Origin: Prevotella sp. UBA7764 | GTDB lineage: Bacteria; Bacteroidota; Bacteroidia; Bacteroidales; Bacteroidaceae | Direction of reading: 5' to 3' | NCBI GenBank assembly: GCA_002481295.1 | Contig: DLDU01000033.1 | Span: 124,133 to 177,645 of the forward strand | DNA length: 53,513 nt | Made by a program: the position numbers and the translations under genes | Part shown: positions 26,150-35,723 of the stretch, piece after piece | How positions within the stretch are numbered: the stretch's first letter is position 1 | Layout: the number at the start of each line of letters is the position of its first letter | Notes under the pieces: generated by a model | The model's database searches: none | Seen by the model: the letters and a program-made list of their open reading frames with translations, nothing else | What the model was told of the DNA's origin: nothing

Positions 26150-27337
26150 TCAGTAGAGCATACCGAGGAGCCATAGTGGTATCTGGTCGCCGTGACCTAT
26201 TTTCTGATGGTATCGTGCGTAGATCGTGCCGCTGGCGTTGCGGCTTTTGTCTGCCACGAGTGCGTCGCAGACGCGGAAGTGCAGTTTGTTGTCCACGAGA
26301 TAGCAGTGGTCCTTGTCGCCCTGGTTGACGAGATGGTCCTTCCACAGCGTGTTGACGAAGAAGGTCTCCATGACCTCCTGCGTGCTGCTGGTGATGGGGT
26401 AGATGACATACATCAGGTTGGGATTGTGCATCATCACCTTTGAGGGCTTCTTGGGGAACTGCTGTCCGGGATTGTAGATGAGGTTGATCAGCCGGGCGTC
26501 GGCAAGGTATTTGATATAGTTCATCACCGTGGCGCGGCTGGTATCTATCTCGTCGGCGAGCTTGCTGATGTTCGGTGCCTGCGGACCATTGAGGGCCAGG
26601 AGATAGAAGAGTTTTTTGATCTTGGTGAGGTATTTCAGTTCTATCTGTTTGATGAGCAGGATGTCCACCTCTGTCATCATGTTCATGGTCTTGAGCAGAT
26701 TCTCCATGAAGTTGCGGTTCTCAAGGAAGAATGGGTAGAAGCCATGATGGAGATAATCGACAAAGTAGGTCGTGGGATCCACTTTCTGCACGATGTCCTT
26801 GGCGATGGCCTCATGGTTGCTGACGATCTCATCCAGGTTCAATGGCGCAAAGTGGGTGCGCGCCTTGAGGTTGAGATATTCCCGGAAGGAGAAGCCGCGG
26901 AGATTGTAGCTCTTCACCACGCCATTGAGTTCTGGGTTCTCCTCTTTGAGGCGCATGACGCTGGATCCGGTGAAAATGATCTTCAGCTGGGGATATTTGT
27001 CGTAGCACTCGCGCAACTCCCGGCTCCAGTTGGGCTGCTTGAACACCTGGTCGATGAGCAGCACCTGGCCACCTTGCCCTACAAACTCACCGGCAAAGTC
27101 GGCGATGCCTCGCCCCTGAAAATAGAAGTTGTTCATGTTGACATAGAGGCATCTGTGGTCGTTGCTGCCGAAATGCTCCTTGGCGTATTGCAACAGGAAT
27201 GTCGTCTTTCCCACGCCACGTGTGCCCTTGATGCCAATGAGGCGGTCGTTCCAGTCAATCTCGTCCATGAGGACGCGTCGGACTGGGGCGTTGGTGTGAT
27301 CCACCAGATAGGCATGGGTGCGAAAGAAGGATTCCAT
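26150..27337 (-). CDS. AAA-family ATPase with DUF4143-like C-terminus
   Basis: 395 residues. Walker A is GTRGVGKTTF (residues ~37-46), Walker B VLLIDQVFKQ (~93), and sensor 1 IIFTGSSVMRL (~120-130). The C-terminal half includes a winged-helix segment (ISKLADEIDTSRATVMNYIKYLADARLI) and the DUF4143-type end. These AAA_14/DUF4143 proteins are very common in Bacteroidales. Their function is largely unknown; DNA binding or nucleotide-dependent switching is possible. Near-perfect promoter at 27372-27402. Its 3' end lies 60 bp before nifJ, so some read-through into nifJ is possible. Confidence 0.88.
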   Translation of the reverse strand: MESFFRTHAYLVDHTNAPVRRVLMDEIDWNDRLIGIKGTRGVGKTTFLLQYAKEHFGSNDHRCLYVNMNNFYFQGRGIADFAGEFVGQGGQVLLIDQVFKQPNWSRELRECYDKYPQLKIIFTGSSVMRLKEENPELNGVVKSYNLRGFSFREYLNLKARTHFAPLNLDEIVSNHEAIAKDIVQKVDPTTYFVDYLHHGFYPFFLENRNFMENLLKTMNMMTEVDILLIKQIELKYLTKIKKLFYLLALNGPQAPNISKLADEIDTSRATVMNYIKYLADARLINLIYNPGQQFPKKPSKVMMHNPNLMYVIYPITSSTQEVMETFFVNTLWKDHLVNQGDKDHCYLVDNKLHFRVCDALVADKSRNASGTIYARYHQKIGHGDQIPLWLLGMLY

Positions 27338-27371
27338 AGATGTCTTTGATGTCTGTATTGGTTATGCAGTG

Positions 27372-27402
27372 CAAAGATAGTGATTAATTTTAATTTTGCA
27401 AA
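27372..27402 (-). promoter_or_regulatory. Promoter of the AAA ATPase gene
   Basis: Minus strand: TTTG -33 box (27399-27402), 19-bp AT-rich spacer, TATCTTTG -7 box (27372-27379), 35 bp before the start codon. Confidence 0.8.
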
Positions 27403-27565
27403 CCATAGATAGCAAAAACTTTTGTTTTTAGCAAATTTTGTACTATCAGGAAGGCGCTACAGGCTGGCAGCATGGGGGTGTGCTCTCTGTGGTCGCCCTG
27501 GCTCCGCATGGCATGTTGGCGGTAGAAACAAAAAAAGAGCCTCTCACGATGAGAAGCTCTTCTTG

Positions 27566-27639
27566 TCGGGGCGACAGGATTCGAACCTGCGACCACCTGG
27601 TCCCAAACCAGGAGCGCTACCGGACTGCGCTACACCCCG
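27566..27639 (-). tRNA. tRNA-Pro (anticodon UGG)
   Basis: 74-nt cloverleaf on the minus strand. Acceptor CGGGGTG pairs with CGCCCCG (one G-U). The D arm is GCGC...GCGC, and the anticodon stem CCTGG/CCAGG closes a loop with TGG. The T arm contains GGTTCGAATCC, and the discriminator is A. CCA is not encoded. A housekeeping promoter lies 72 bp upstream. Confidence 0.97.
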
Positions 27640-27710
27640 CATTGCTTTTCTTTTGTCTTTCTTCCGGTTCTCGACAGAGACCGGAACAGTCGATTTCTGA
27701 TTAGCGGGTG

Positions 27711-27741
27711 CAAAGGTAAGATAAAAAACTGAAACGACCAA
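27711..27741 (-). promoter_or_regulatory. Promoter of tRNA-Pro
   Basis: Minus strand: TTG -33 box (27739-27741), 20-bp spacer, TACCTTTG -7 box (27711-27718). The precursor 5' leader contains a hairpin near 27664-27684 (CCGG...CCGG). Confidence 0.75.
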
Positions 27742-27787
27742 GGGAAATGTGCTTTTTTTTGTGCTGGCAGTAAAAATATAGTTGAAC

Positions 27788-27803
27788 ATGATGTTAACAT
27801 CAT
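27788..27803. promoter_or_regulatory. 16-bp perfect palindrome in the porin promoter, candidate operator
   Basis: ATGATGTTAACATCAT is a perfect inverted repeat. It covers the place where the -33 box of the promoter with -7 box at 27814 should be, so a bound protein would block or replace -33 recognition. Confidence 0.6.
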
Positions 27804-27813
27804 ATAATTTTTT

Positions 27814-27821
27814 TATTTTTG
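27814..27821 (+). promoter_or_regulatory. -7 box of the porin gene
   Basis: TATTTTTG, about 90 bp before the start codon. There is no TTG at the expected -33 distance; the 16-bp palindrome lies there instead. Confidence 0.6.
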
Positions 27822-27911
27822 CACTTGAATTAAGACGACCGATATTTCTGTACAAGAGTGGATATAGTCTGATAACGCAGTTTACAAGAGAAAGATTAAA
27901 GATATGTATAT

Positions 27912-29033
27912 ATGAAAAGACTTTTTGCCGTAACGCTATTGGTGTTAGGCTTTGCCGCTTTGGCTCAAGCCGAAACCAAGTTGCCACAATGGATCAACGA
28001 CGTGAAGCTCTCGGGCTATGTGATGACACAATATCAATATAGCGACCAGGAAAACGCCAAGTCCAACTCGTTTAACATCCGTCTGGGCCGTATCGCCCTC
28101 GAAGGCCGTATACAGCAGGACTGGTATTGGAAGGTGCAGTTGCAGTTCAACGGCAACACGTCCACGCTCGGCAACTCTCCGCGTGTCGTCGACGCGTTCA
28201 CCGAGTGGCAGAAATATAGTTTCTTCAAAGTGAAGGTCGGTCAGTTCAAGCGTGCTTTTACCTTTGAGAATCCAATGCATCCTATCGACCAGGGATTCTT
28301 CAGCTATGCCCAAGCCATCAACAAGCTGTGCTATTTCTCTGACCGCAGTGGTGTCAAGGCCAGCAACGGACGTGACATCGGCGTGCAGGTGCAGGGCGAC
28401 TTCCTGCTCAATGCTCGGAAGCGCAACTTGCTGCACTATCAGATAGGTGTCTACAACGGACAAGGCATCAACACCAAGGATGTGGACCAGCAAAAGGACG
28501 TGATTGGCGGCATCTGGGTGATGCCCGTGGCCGGCATGCGCCTTGGCGTCTTCGGCAGCGAAGGCTCCTATGCGCGCAAAGGCAACTGGACCGACGAGAG
28601 CGGTGAGCACAAAGGCGAGGTGCGCAAACTGCCGCAGCACCGCTATGCCATCTCGGGCGAATACAAAGTCAGCGACTGGACATTCCGCTCGGAGTATGTC
28701 CACTCTACCGGTAAAGCCTTCAAGGTGTCGGAGTCCGGCGGCAATGGCACCACCGACTGCACCGTCAACGAAGCCATCGGCAGCAAGGCCGACGCCTGCT
28801 ACGCTCTGGTCATTGCACCAGTGATCAGCAAAAAACTCTACGCCAAAGCCCGCTACGACCTCTACCGCCAGTCGGCTGAGTGGGGATCGAGCCGCACACA
28901 GTACGAGGCCGGCTTCAACTATCTGTTCAACAAGAACGTACAACTCAATGCGGAATATATGCGCGTCAACGACCGTAATCTGGCTAAGCCAAACTACAAC
29001 ATGATCGACGTGCAGCTCGACTTCCGTTTCTAA
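27912..29033 (+). CDS. Outer-membrane porin, OprO/OprP (phosphate-selective porin) family
   Basis: 373 residues with a signal peptide (MKRLFAVTLLVLGFAALAQA). The mature part alternates aromatic and polar residues like a beta-barrel and ends in a Phe-terminated strand (MIDVQLDFRF), the usual outer-membrane assembly signal. Family features include LGRIALEGRIQQDWYWKVQLQFNG and VKVGQFKRAFTFENP. The name implies phosphate selectivity, but Bacteroidales members are untested in most cases. The 90-nt leader and palindrome at 27788 suggest regulation. A small His-rich membrane protein gene follows 12 bp after the stop. Confidence 0.88.
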   Translation: MKRLFAVTLLVLGFAALAQAETKLPQWINDVKLSGYVMTQYQYSDQENAKSNSFNIRLGRIALEGRIQQDWYWKVQLQFNGNTSTLGNSPRVVDAFTEWQKYSFFKVKVGQFKRAFTFENPMHPIDQGFFSYAQAINKLCYFSDRSGVKASNGRDIGVQVQGDFLLNARKRNLLHYQIGVYNGQGINTKDVDQQKDVIGGIWVMPVAGMRLGVFGSEGSYARKGNWTDESGEHKGEVRKLPQHRYAISGEYKVSDWTFRSEYVHSTGKAFKVSESGGNGTTDCTVNEAIGSKADACYALVIAPVISKKLYAKARYDLYRQSAEWGSSRTQYEAGFNYLFNKNVQLNAEYMRVNDRNLAKPNYNMIDVQLDFRF

Positions 29034-29045
29034 TTAATAATTTAT

Positions 29046-29270
29046 ATGACTTCAACACAGGAATTGACATCAATGTCAACGCAACATCAGCATTATCATC
29101 ACGAACATCATCACCATCATCATCACGTCGATCAGTCCGAGGTGAACAAGCGAAAGGCTTTCAGAAGCATCAAGTTGAGGGCTATGACCGGCAAGATCCT
29201 CACCGTTGTCCTTACGGCTTTTGCCATCGCTTTGATGTGCTTTGTCTATTGGATCTACACGACCGAGTAG
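29046..29270 (+). CDS. Small His-rich single-pass membrane protein
   Basis: 74 residues. Positions ~14-27 are a His cluster (12 His in 14 residues, including seven in a row), then a basic linker (NKRKAFRSIKLR) and one hydrophobic helix near residues 49-70 (ILTVVLTAFAIALMCFVYWIY). The basic residues before the helix predict the His tail in the cytoplasm. It starts 12 bp after the porin stop, so it is probably co-transcribed. An internal ATG at 29073 is an alternative start just before the His cluster. Metal binding is inferred from composition only. No family recognised. Confidence 0.75.
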   Translation: MTSTQELTSMSTQHQHYHHEHHHHHHHVDQSEVNKRKAFRSIKLRAMTGKILTVVLTAFAIALMCFVYWIYTTE

Positions 29271-29285
29271 ATGATCGCTACGCCG

Positions 29286-29328
29286 CCTCACCGGATATTT
29301 CCGGTGAGGGGGGGCCGGCAAGCTTGCC
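29286..29328. terminator. Tandem hairpins after the porin/His-rich pair
   Basis: CCTCACCGGA (29286-29295) / TCCGGTGAGG (29300-29309), 10-bp perfect stem, then the palindrome GGCAAGCTTGCC (29317-29328). No T-run follows, so termination is probable but not classical. Confidence 0.55.
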
Positions 29329-29544
29329 AAATGATGTCGGAGGAGAACGTGCAGTGTTGAATAAACTGACATTTTAGAGGCTTTGTTTTGGCGTTTTTCC
29401 CCAGCAAGTGTCCTGTCGCCTGCGATTTCCCGCGTTTTTCGAGCTTTTTCTTAATTGGTTGAATAGCAACGAGATATATAAACTGCCACGTTCTGGTATG
29501 AATTAAAAGCGGTGAGAAGCCCTAAGATTCTTTGTAGTATTTGG

Positions 29545-29632
29545 GTCATCTCGGTGGTTTTACCTTGTCATCTCAGTGATTTCTTTCGGTCATCTCAGTG
29601 ATTTTGCCCGGTCGCTTCAGTGGTTTCTTTCA
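29545..29632. repeat. 22-bp direct repeat array, locus B
   Basis: Four contiguous 22-bp units start at 29545, 29567, 29589 and 29611; the first three begin GTCATCTCRGTG, and the fourth is degenerate (GTCGCTTCAGTG). Same unit length and sequence as 2857-2963. The surrounding 29330-29897 stretch has no gene I can support; the short frames there have no ribosome-binding site or family resemblance. Confidence 0.9.
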
Positions 29633-29897
29633 GAAGTGCCCGTTTTTTCTTGTTGTCATCATTGCCTTTCTTGTTTTTCTCCCTGTCTTTTTCTCTATAT
29701 TTCTCCCTTGTGCCGACACGTTTTTGTCAATATGTTTGTTTGTCACGCGCCACTGCATTGTTTTGTAATGACCCCAATCGCTCACCGCAAACATCTTGGC
29801 AACATGAAGAAAAGGCAAGTCGACTATGGCATACAGAAAGGTCCCGGCAAGGACCTGTATCGGGCCCTTGCGTGATAATTATGAGCTATTTGCCGGA

Positions 29898-29933
29898 AAT
29901 ATTTGCGTAATTCACGCAATATTAGTAACTTTA
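29898..29933 (+). promoter_or_regulatory. Inverted repeat and weak -7 box before the protease gene
   Basis: AATATTTGCGT (29898-29908) and ACGCAATATT (29914-29923) form an inverted repeat with one extra base. It is followed by TAACTTTA (29926-29933), one mismatch from TAnnTTTG. Placement fits an operator over the -33 region. Confidence 0.45.
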
Positions 29934-30001
29934 CACACGCATAGGGTCTGGCAACGGACGCAGGCGAATGATAAGGAGTAAATCAAGACAACACAAACAC
30001 A

Positions 30002-33000
30002 ATGATAAGACACCGGTTCGTGGCATCTCTGGTTGTGGCCGGGATGTCTCTCTTCACGCAGGTGATGGCTTCCAATGGCTCTGGCCTGCCTGACCACGTC
30101 AATAACGGCATATCGAAATTTTTCCGCCCTATCTACAGTCAGGGCGGCTACAACTCGTGTGGCTCCTCGGCCAGCATAGGCTATATGTTCACCTATGAGT
30201 GGAACGCGTGGAACCTCAGCGACGCTTCGCTGCCCCAGAACCAGTTTGCTGCCATGCTGCAATACGACCATGCCGGCATGGAACGTGAGGACGAGGGCGA
30301 GTATGTGGGCTTCACCAATGCCAAGCTCTATGGCGGCAACTATGTCAGCAGCATCTACGGCGGTTATGAGGCCAACACCGACAACGCTGGATGGATGCAG
30401 GGCTACGAGAGCTTCTTCGACGGCATGCGCCACCGCCTCACCTCGCGCCACTATGCCGTCATCCCCAATATCGACAAAGGCTCCAAGACTGCGCTCGGCA
30501 GTACGGCGATGAAGCAGTGGCTCTATAACCACTGCGGCGACAGCGCATGGCCGGTGGTGACCGACGAGAACGGCACCCATGTGGTCGGCGGTGTGCTCTA
30601 CACGGGCTGCGGCATCTCGCAAAGCAAGCAGGGACGCATTCCCAACACCGAGACAAACAGAAAGATCGGCGCGTGGCTGGCGAGGTGTTTATGCAGCGAT
30701 GGAACACCGGAGGCGCTGACCACGCACTGATGATCGTGGGCTATGACGACCGCATACAGTTTGACATGGACGGGTAACGGCATAGCCGGAGAGACCAGTA
30801 ACCATTTTGGCGACAATGAAAACGGTGCGTGGATCATCGCCAACTCGTGGGGCTCGGGATGGGCCAACGGCGGATTTATCTACGTGCCCTACTGCCTTGG
30901 TGCCGGTATCGGCAACAGTGAGGAGAAATGGCTCACGGAGAAGGGCGACAGCGTCGTGGGATACAGTTCGGCAGCGGGCAACACCGGATGGACGCCCTCT
31001 GCCTATGAGCTGCGCGGCGGCTATGAGCCCAACCGCACGATGAAGGTGACCATGAGCTATGACCACCGCTCGGAGATCAGCGTCAGCGTGGGCGTGAGCC
31101 AGGACACCACGGCCACACAGCCCGAATACCAATGCGTGTTTCCTTATATCAACTATTGTGGCGACGGCAAGAACGACGGCGTCGATGCCGCCATGCCTTT
31201 GCTCGGGCGATGGGCCGACGGCAAGATCCATGACGAACCGATGGAGTATGGTGTGGATCTCACCGACCTGACCGACAAGGTCGACGTGACGAGGCCGCTG
31301 CGCTATTTCCTCATCATCCACTCCAAGAGCAACGCTCTGGGGCAGGGCAAGGTGCTGCAGGCCAGCGTGATGGACTACCGTCTGGACAAAGAGGCTGTGG
31401 AGTATCCCTTTGACGACAGAAACGTCAGCATACGCAATGCGGGCGCAACCACGATGATCTCTACCGTGGTGCCGGGACTTGACCTGAAAGCGCCTCTCAA
31501 CGTGACGGCCACCGATAACGGCATTGCGTGGAGTGCCTCACCGCAGACGGCCCTCAAGCCTGTGGCTTATCGTGTGCTGCGCAATGGCAAGACCTTCGCC
31601 ACCACCAGGGACACCTATTATAATATAGGAGCCACGGCCACCGACTCGGCGCTCTATGCTGTCAGGGCTGTCTATCTCGTCGGGGGTGACTCGCTCTTGT
31701 CACCGGCCAGTGCCAACGTAGGATTCCAGACGATGGATGCCCAAAAGGCTTATGCCCGTAAGACATTGAATTTCACGCAGGGCGCCTTCACCATTCCTCA
31801 TGTGTGCGACCGGAAATATGATACCTACACCATTGAGTACTGGCTCAAGGCCAGCAAGGTGGCCGACTGGACAGAGTCCATTGGACACGATTGGAATGGT
31901 CACTTCCTATGGCAGGTCAACAAAGGCGGGTCGATGACGGCGGGATGGTCTACGTCTTCCGCCAATCAGATGGTGACCGCCCCCGGACTTATCAAGGCCG
32001 GTGTGTGGACTCATCTGGCTTTGGTCATCAACGGATCCTCCATGACGTTGTATGTCAATGGTGAGAAGGTGAAAGCGTTTACCGCCACCGAGAACAGCGG
32101 TATGCCTGCCAACAGCAATGGCCTGCGCTTCGGCGTGGCAGAGAACGATGTCCGTCGCCCGCTCTTTGGCAACGTCGCCGAGGTGAGGGTGTGGAGTACG
32201 GCACGCACCGCACAGCAGATCAAAGACAATATGTACCGGGCTGTGGCCCACCTGCAGACGGCCGACGGACTGCTGGCCTACCTGACGATGGACACCTGTA
32301 CTGTGGACGGGGTGAAGAAGATCAAGGACTGGGCTCACGGCCACGACGCTTCACTCGTCAATGACCGGTATGTCGCCGATACCTTCGGCACCGACTCCGT
32401 GTTGCTCAGCTCCGACAGCGTCTGTGTAGCAATGCCCGATAGCGTAGTGGCCGGAGCCCTGCTCTCGCCCGACGTGGTCTCACTCGATGTGGCGGATGCG
32501 CGGTGGACCACTGGCCAGAGCCGTTCTGTCACTACTTCTGCGCTGAAGCCCTCGTTTGTGATGATGCAGCCGGGGCGGCAGACGGTCAGCCTTGCCGCCA
32601 CGCTTCTTGACGGTCGCACGATCAAACATAACTATGAGGTGGTGGTGACCGATGCTACGGCACCCACCGCCGACTTCACGTTCACGCAGGACAGTGTGAA
32701 GGGTACCACATGTGTTAGCTTCCTCTCTCGTGATAAGGCTGAGGGATGTGCCTACAGCTGGACCGTTGAAGGAGCCGTGAAGACCTGGCCACTACACACG
32801 ACATGGCCACCGCCTTCACCCATACCGGTGTCTTCCCAGTGACACTTGTCGTGACCACCCCCGACGGCCGTAGGCTCCAGCAGACGAAGCACGTCACTGT
32901 GCTCGCCTCAGCGCCGGTGGCGGGATATAGCATCGATCCGACCGACAGATATATCATCAAGGGTCAGACGGTGACGCTCAAGGACAACAGTCTGTACAGT

Positions 33001-35379
33001 CCGACAGCGTGGACATGGGATTTGATGAGTGGCAACTGTGCCCTGCGCGGCATCGACAGCACGTGGACAGTCGCCTCGCCGCGTGCCGGTGTCTATACGC
33101 TTTATCAGCGGGTGAGCAACAGCGTCGGCGACGATCTGAAACAGACCGACCGTGCCCTCATCGTCTGCAATGCACCCTCCTACACGGGCTTGGCCTTTGA
33201 CGGCACTGCCAAGCGCACGCTCTCCACCCCGCCTCTGCCTGACATCGGCCGGGAGTGGACACTCGACTATTGGTTCTGTCCCAACGACATGTCCGGAACA
33301 GACAATGGCATGTATGCGCTCGATGCCAGCGGCAAGGCGCATCTGACACTCTATTCCAACAGCAAGGGTATCTTGGTGATGAAGACCGACAGCGGCGAGG
33401 TGAGCATGTCCAATAGCTTCTACGTGGCCAACGAGTGGCACCACTATGCCGTGACATGCAACAACAAACAGCTGGCCTTCTACCGCGACGGACAGCAGTT
33501 GGAAACAGCGGCACTGGCTCCGGCCGACTATTCGTCACTGTTCCGTTCCCTGCAGGTGGGTGGCGCCATCCCGATGAACGGCTGCATCGATGAGCTGCGT
33601 GTGTGGAAGAAGCAACTGACTCAGGAGCAGATAAAGGCGGTAAGCACACAGCCGCTCACGGGCGAGGCGCTTACCACGGCACGCGACACCAATGGCCTGA
33701 TCGCTTACTACAACTTCAACGGTCAGGAAAACAACGGTTATGCCGTGGCTGACTCCTCGGGCCTTGGTCACAACGCCGTGCGCAGCAGCGACTTCGGACC
33801 GTTGGGCGACTCGTGGAAACCGTCGCATGGTGTGTTCTCGCTCGACTTCGGCGATGCGCTGTCCAACGATGTCGCAACCGGCAACCACGTTCTCGATAAC
33901 GCCTATACACAGATTGTCGGTGTGAGCGACGAAGAGACCAAGCGCGAATACAGCCCCGTGGACTACGCCTTCGACAACGACGACAATACGCTCTGGCACA
34001 CCTCTTATTATAAGGGCGAGGTCAGCTATCCCCACAGCGTGACCGTCACACGCACCGATGAGGCCGCTATCACCGGCATGGCTCTGTACACTGTGACCTC
34101 AAGAGCCAGAAAATACCATCCGCTGTGTGTCACCGTGGAGCAGAGCGATGATAAGGTCAACTGGGAAGCGGTGGACAACGAGCATCATCTGCTCTACACG
34201 CCACGGCCGACGCTGCGCTTTGAGCGACCTGCCACCAAGCGCTATGTGAGAATCACCTTCACGGCCAGTGCTGAGGGCAATACGCTCATGGCCATCAACG
34301 ACATCAAGTTCTATGGCAGCAGCACCATGCCAGCCAACCGTGCGACGGTGGCTCTCGGCTATGTCGACTGCTTCGACGAGGAGACCGCGAGCGAGACTAG
34401 CCCCGGAAGCAAAGCCGTGGACGGCTACACCACTACGTTGTGGCACTCACACTACAACGGAACGGCAACTCCTTATCCTCACAGCATCACGCTGAGCAAC
34501 ACTCATAACGATGCCATCCGGTACATCGGACTCCTCCTCCGTGACATGGCGGACTATGCGGTGGCCGACAAGGTGTATGTGGCCGACAGCGCCAACGGCG
34601 CATTCTCGCTGGCCGACAGCGTGAGGGTGCCTTATCAGGCCCGACCGCTGGTGAGACTGGACAAGACCGTCACGTCGCCTTACGTCAGACTGGTCTTCAC
34701 TCATACACGCAACAACAATAGTTCCTTCCTGGCCATTCACGAGATCACGGCCTACGGCGACTCTTGGCCGCTGTCTGTGAGCAGCGCCGGTCATGCGACA
34801 TGGTATCACAGCCATGCCGTGAAGGTGCCCGACGGGGTGGAAGCCTCTTCGGTGACGGTGAACGACGACGGCACCCTTGACACGCCCTACGAGTATGGAA
34901 CGGGAACAGTGATACCGGCCTATACGCCGGTGCTCTTCCGGGGAGCCGAAGGCAACTATCCTTTGGACTATACGGTGGAAGAGGGGACGGCTCCCCTCAA
35001 CAATGATCTGTGGGGTACGCTGACCGACTCGGTCACAATAGCCTGCACAAAGTGCTATCGCCTGTCGCTGAACAGCAACAACGATCAGGGATCGGTTGGC
35101 TTCTACTTTGCTACAAAACAGGGCGAAAGCTTTGTCAATAAAGCTCATAAGGCTTATCTTGCTGTCTTTAAATCGTCCGCGGCACGCTCATTCTTCGGAT
35201 TAGGCGGCGCAGCCACAGCTATCGGGGCGATAATCGTTGACGATGATGCTGCGCAAAAGCCAAGCGCCGACAGCAAGGTCTATAATCTCCAAGGACGATA
35301 TGTCGGTAAGTTGGGTGACAGACTGCCCGTGGGAGTATATATCTGCAATGGAAAAAAGATCATCATCAATAACAGATAG
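30002..35379 (+). pseudogene. Frameshifted gene for a large secreted papain-like protease with LamG, PKD and discoidin-like modules
   Basis: Three single-base indels break one reading frame of about 1792 residues: a missing G near 30679, an extra G in 30772-30774, and a missing G near 32779. Correcting them joins the parts. A signal peptide comes first. The cysteine-protease domain has Gln47 and Cys53 at papain spacing in SQGGYNSCGSSAS, the catalytic His in HALMIVGYDD and Asn in IIANSWGSGW. FN3-like, LamG, PKD-like, a second LamG and two discoidin-type domains follow. The C-terminal tail (VYNLQGRYVGKL...GVYICNGKKI) resembles Prevotella type IX secretion signals. All three indels lie at G residues, so sequencing error is as possible as real decay; no other gene in the window is broken this way. 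Confidence 0.8.
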
Positions 35380-35419
35380 AAAGGTTAAAACACCGATTAT
35401 CAATAATAGACTGGAGTAT

Positions 35420-35593
35420 ATGATGAAAAAGAAATATGTGAAGCCGGCCATAAAAGTCCTGGCCGTGGAGATGGAATCGACGATCCTCGTCAGTTCTGTG
35501 TCTACATACGATTCCCTAAGCGTCTCTCCACAACTGGCCAAGCCTGCTGTGTTTGAGGACGAGCCTGCAAGTTCGACCGACAACTTGTGGTAG
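35420..35593 (+). CDS. Short conserved-style peptide, 57 residues
   Basis: Begins MMKKKYVKPAIKVLAVEMES, a pattern of basic start, Lys-Pro-x-Ile-x-Val and Ser-rich tail that I know from many unnamed 45-60-residue Bacteroidales peptides. No transmembrane segment; no cysteine. It begins 40 bp after the protease gene and shares its strand, so it is probably in the same transcript. The ATG at 35423 is an equally good start. A terminator follows at 35681. Confidence 0.65.
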   Translation: MMKKKYVKPAIKVLAVEMESTILVSSVSTYDSLSVSPQLAKPAVFEDEPASSTDNLW

Positions 35594-35680
35594 TAGCGGC
35601 CGGAGCACTCCCATACAACTGAGGAAAAAAGATGTCATGTCCGCGCTCACAGAGTGACGGGACAGAGGATAACAAAAAAA

Positions 35681-35708
35681 ACGTCGCCACAATGGCGACG
35701 TTTCTTTT
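35681..35708. terminator. Bidirectional intrinsic terminator
   Basis: 9-bp stem ACGTCGCCA (35681-35689) / TGGCGACGT (35693-35701), 3-nt loop, with a T-rich run on the right and an A-run on the left. It separates the plus-strand protease unit from convergent gdhA. Confidence 0.92.
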
Positions 35709-35723
35709 TTCTATATATGTGGT

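Noticed and set aside
29576..29910. Small coding gene between the porin and protease genes
   Set aside because: The frames overlap the 22-bp repeats, have no ribosome-binding site, and encode Cys/Phe/Leu-rich low-complexity sequence.
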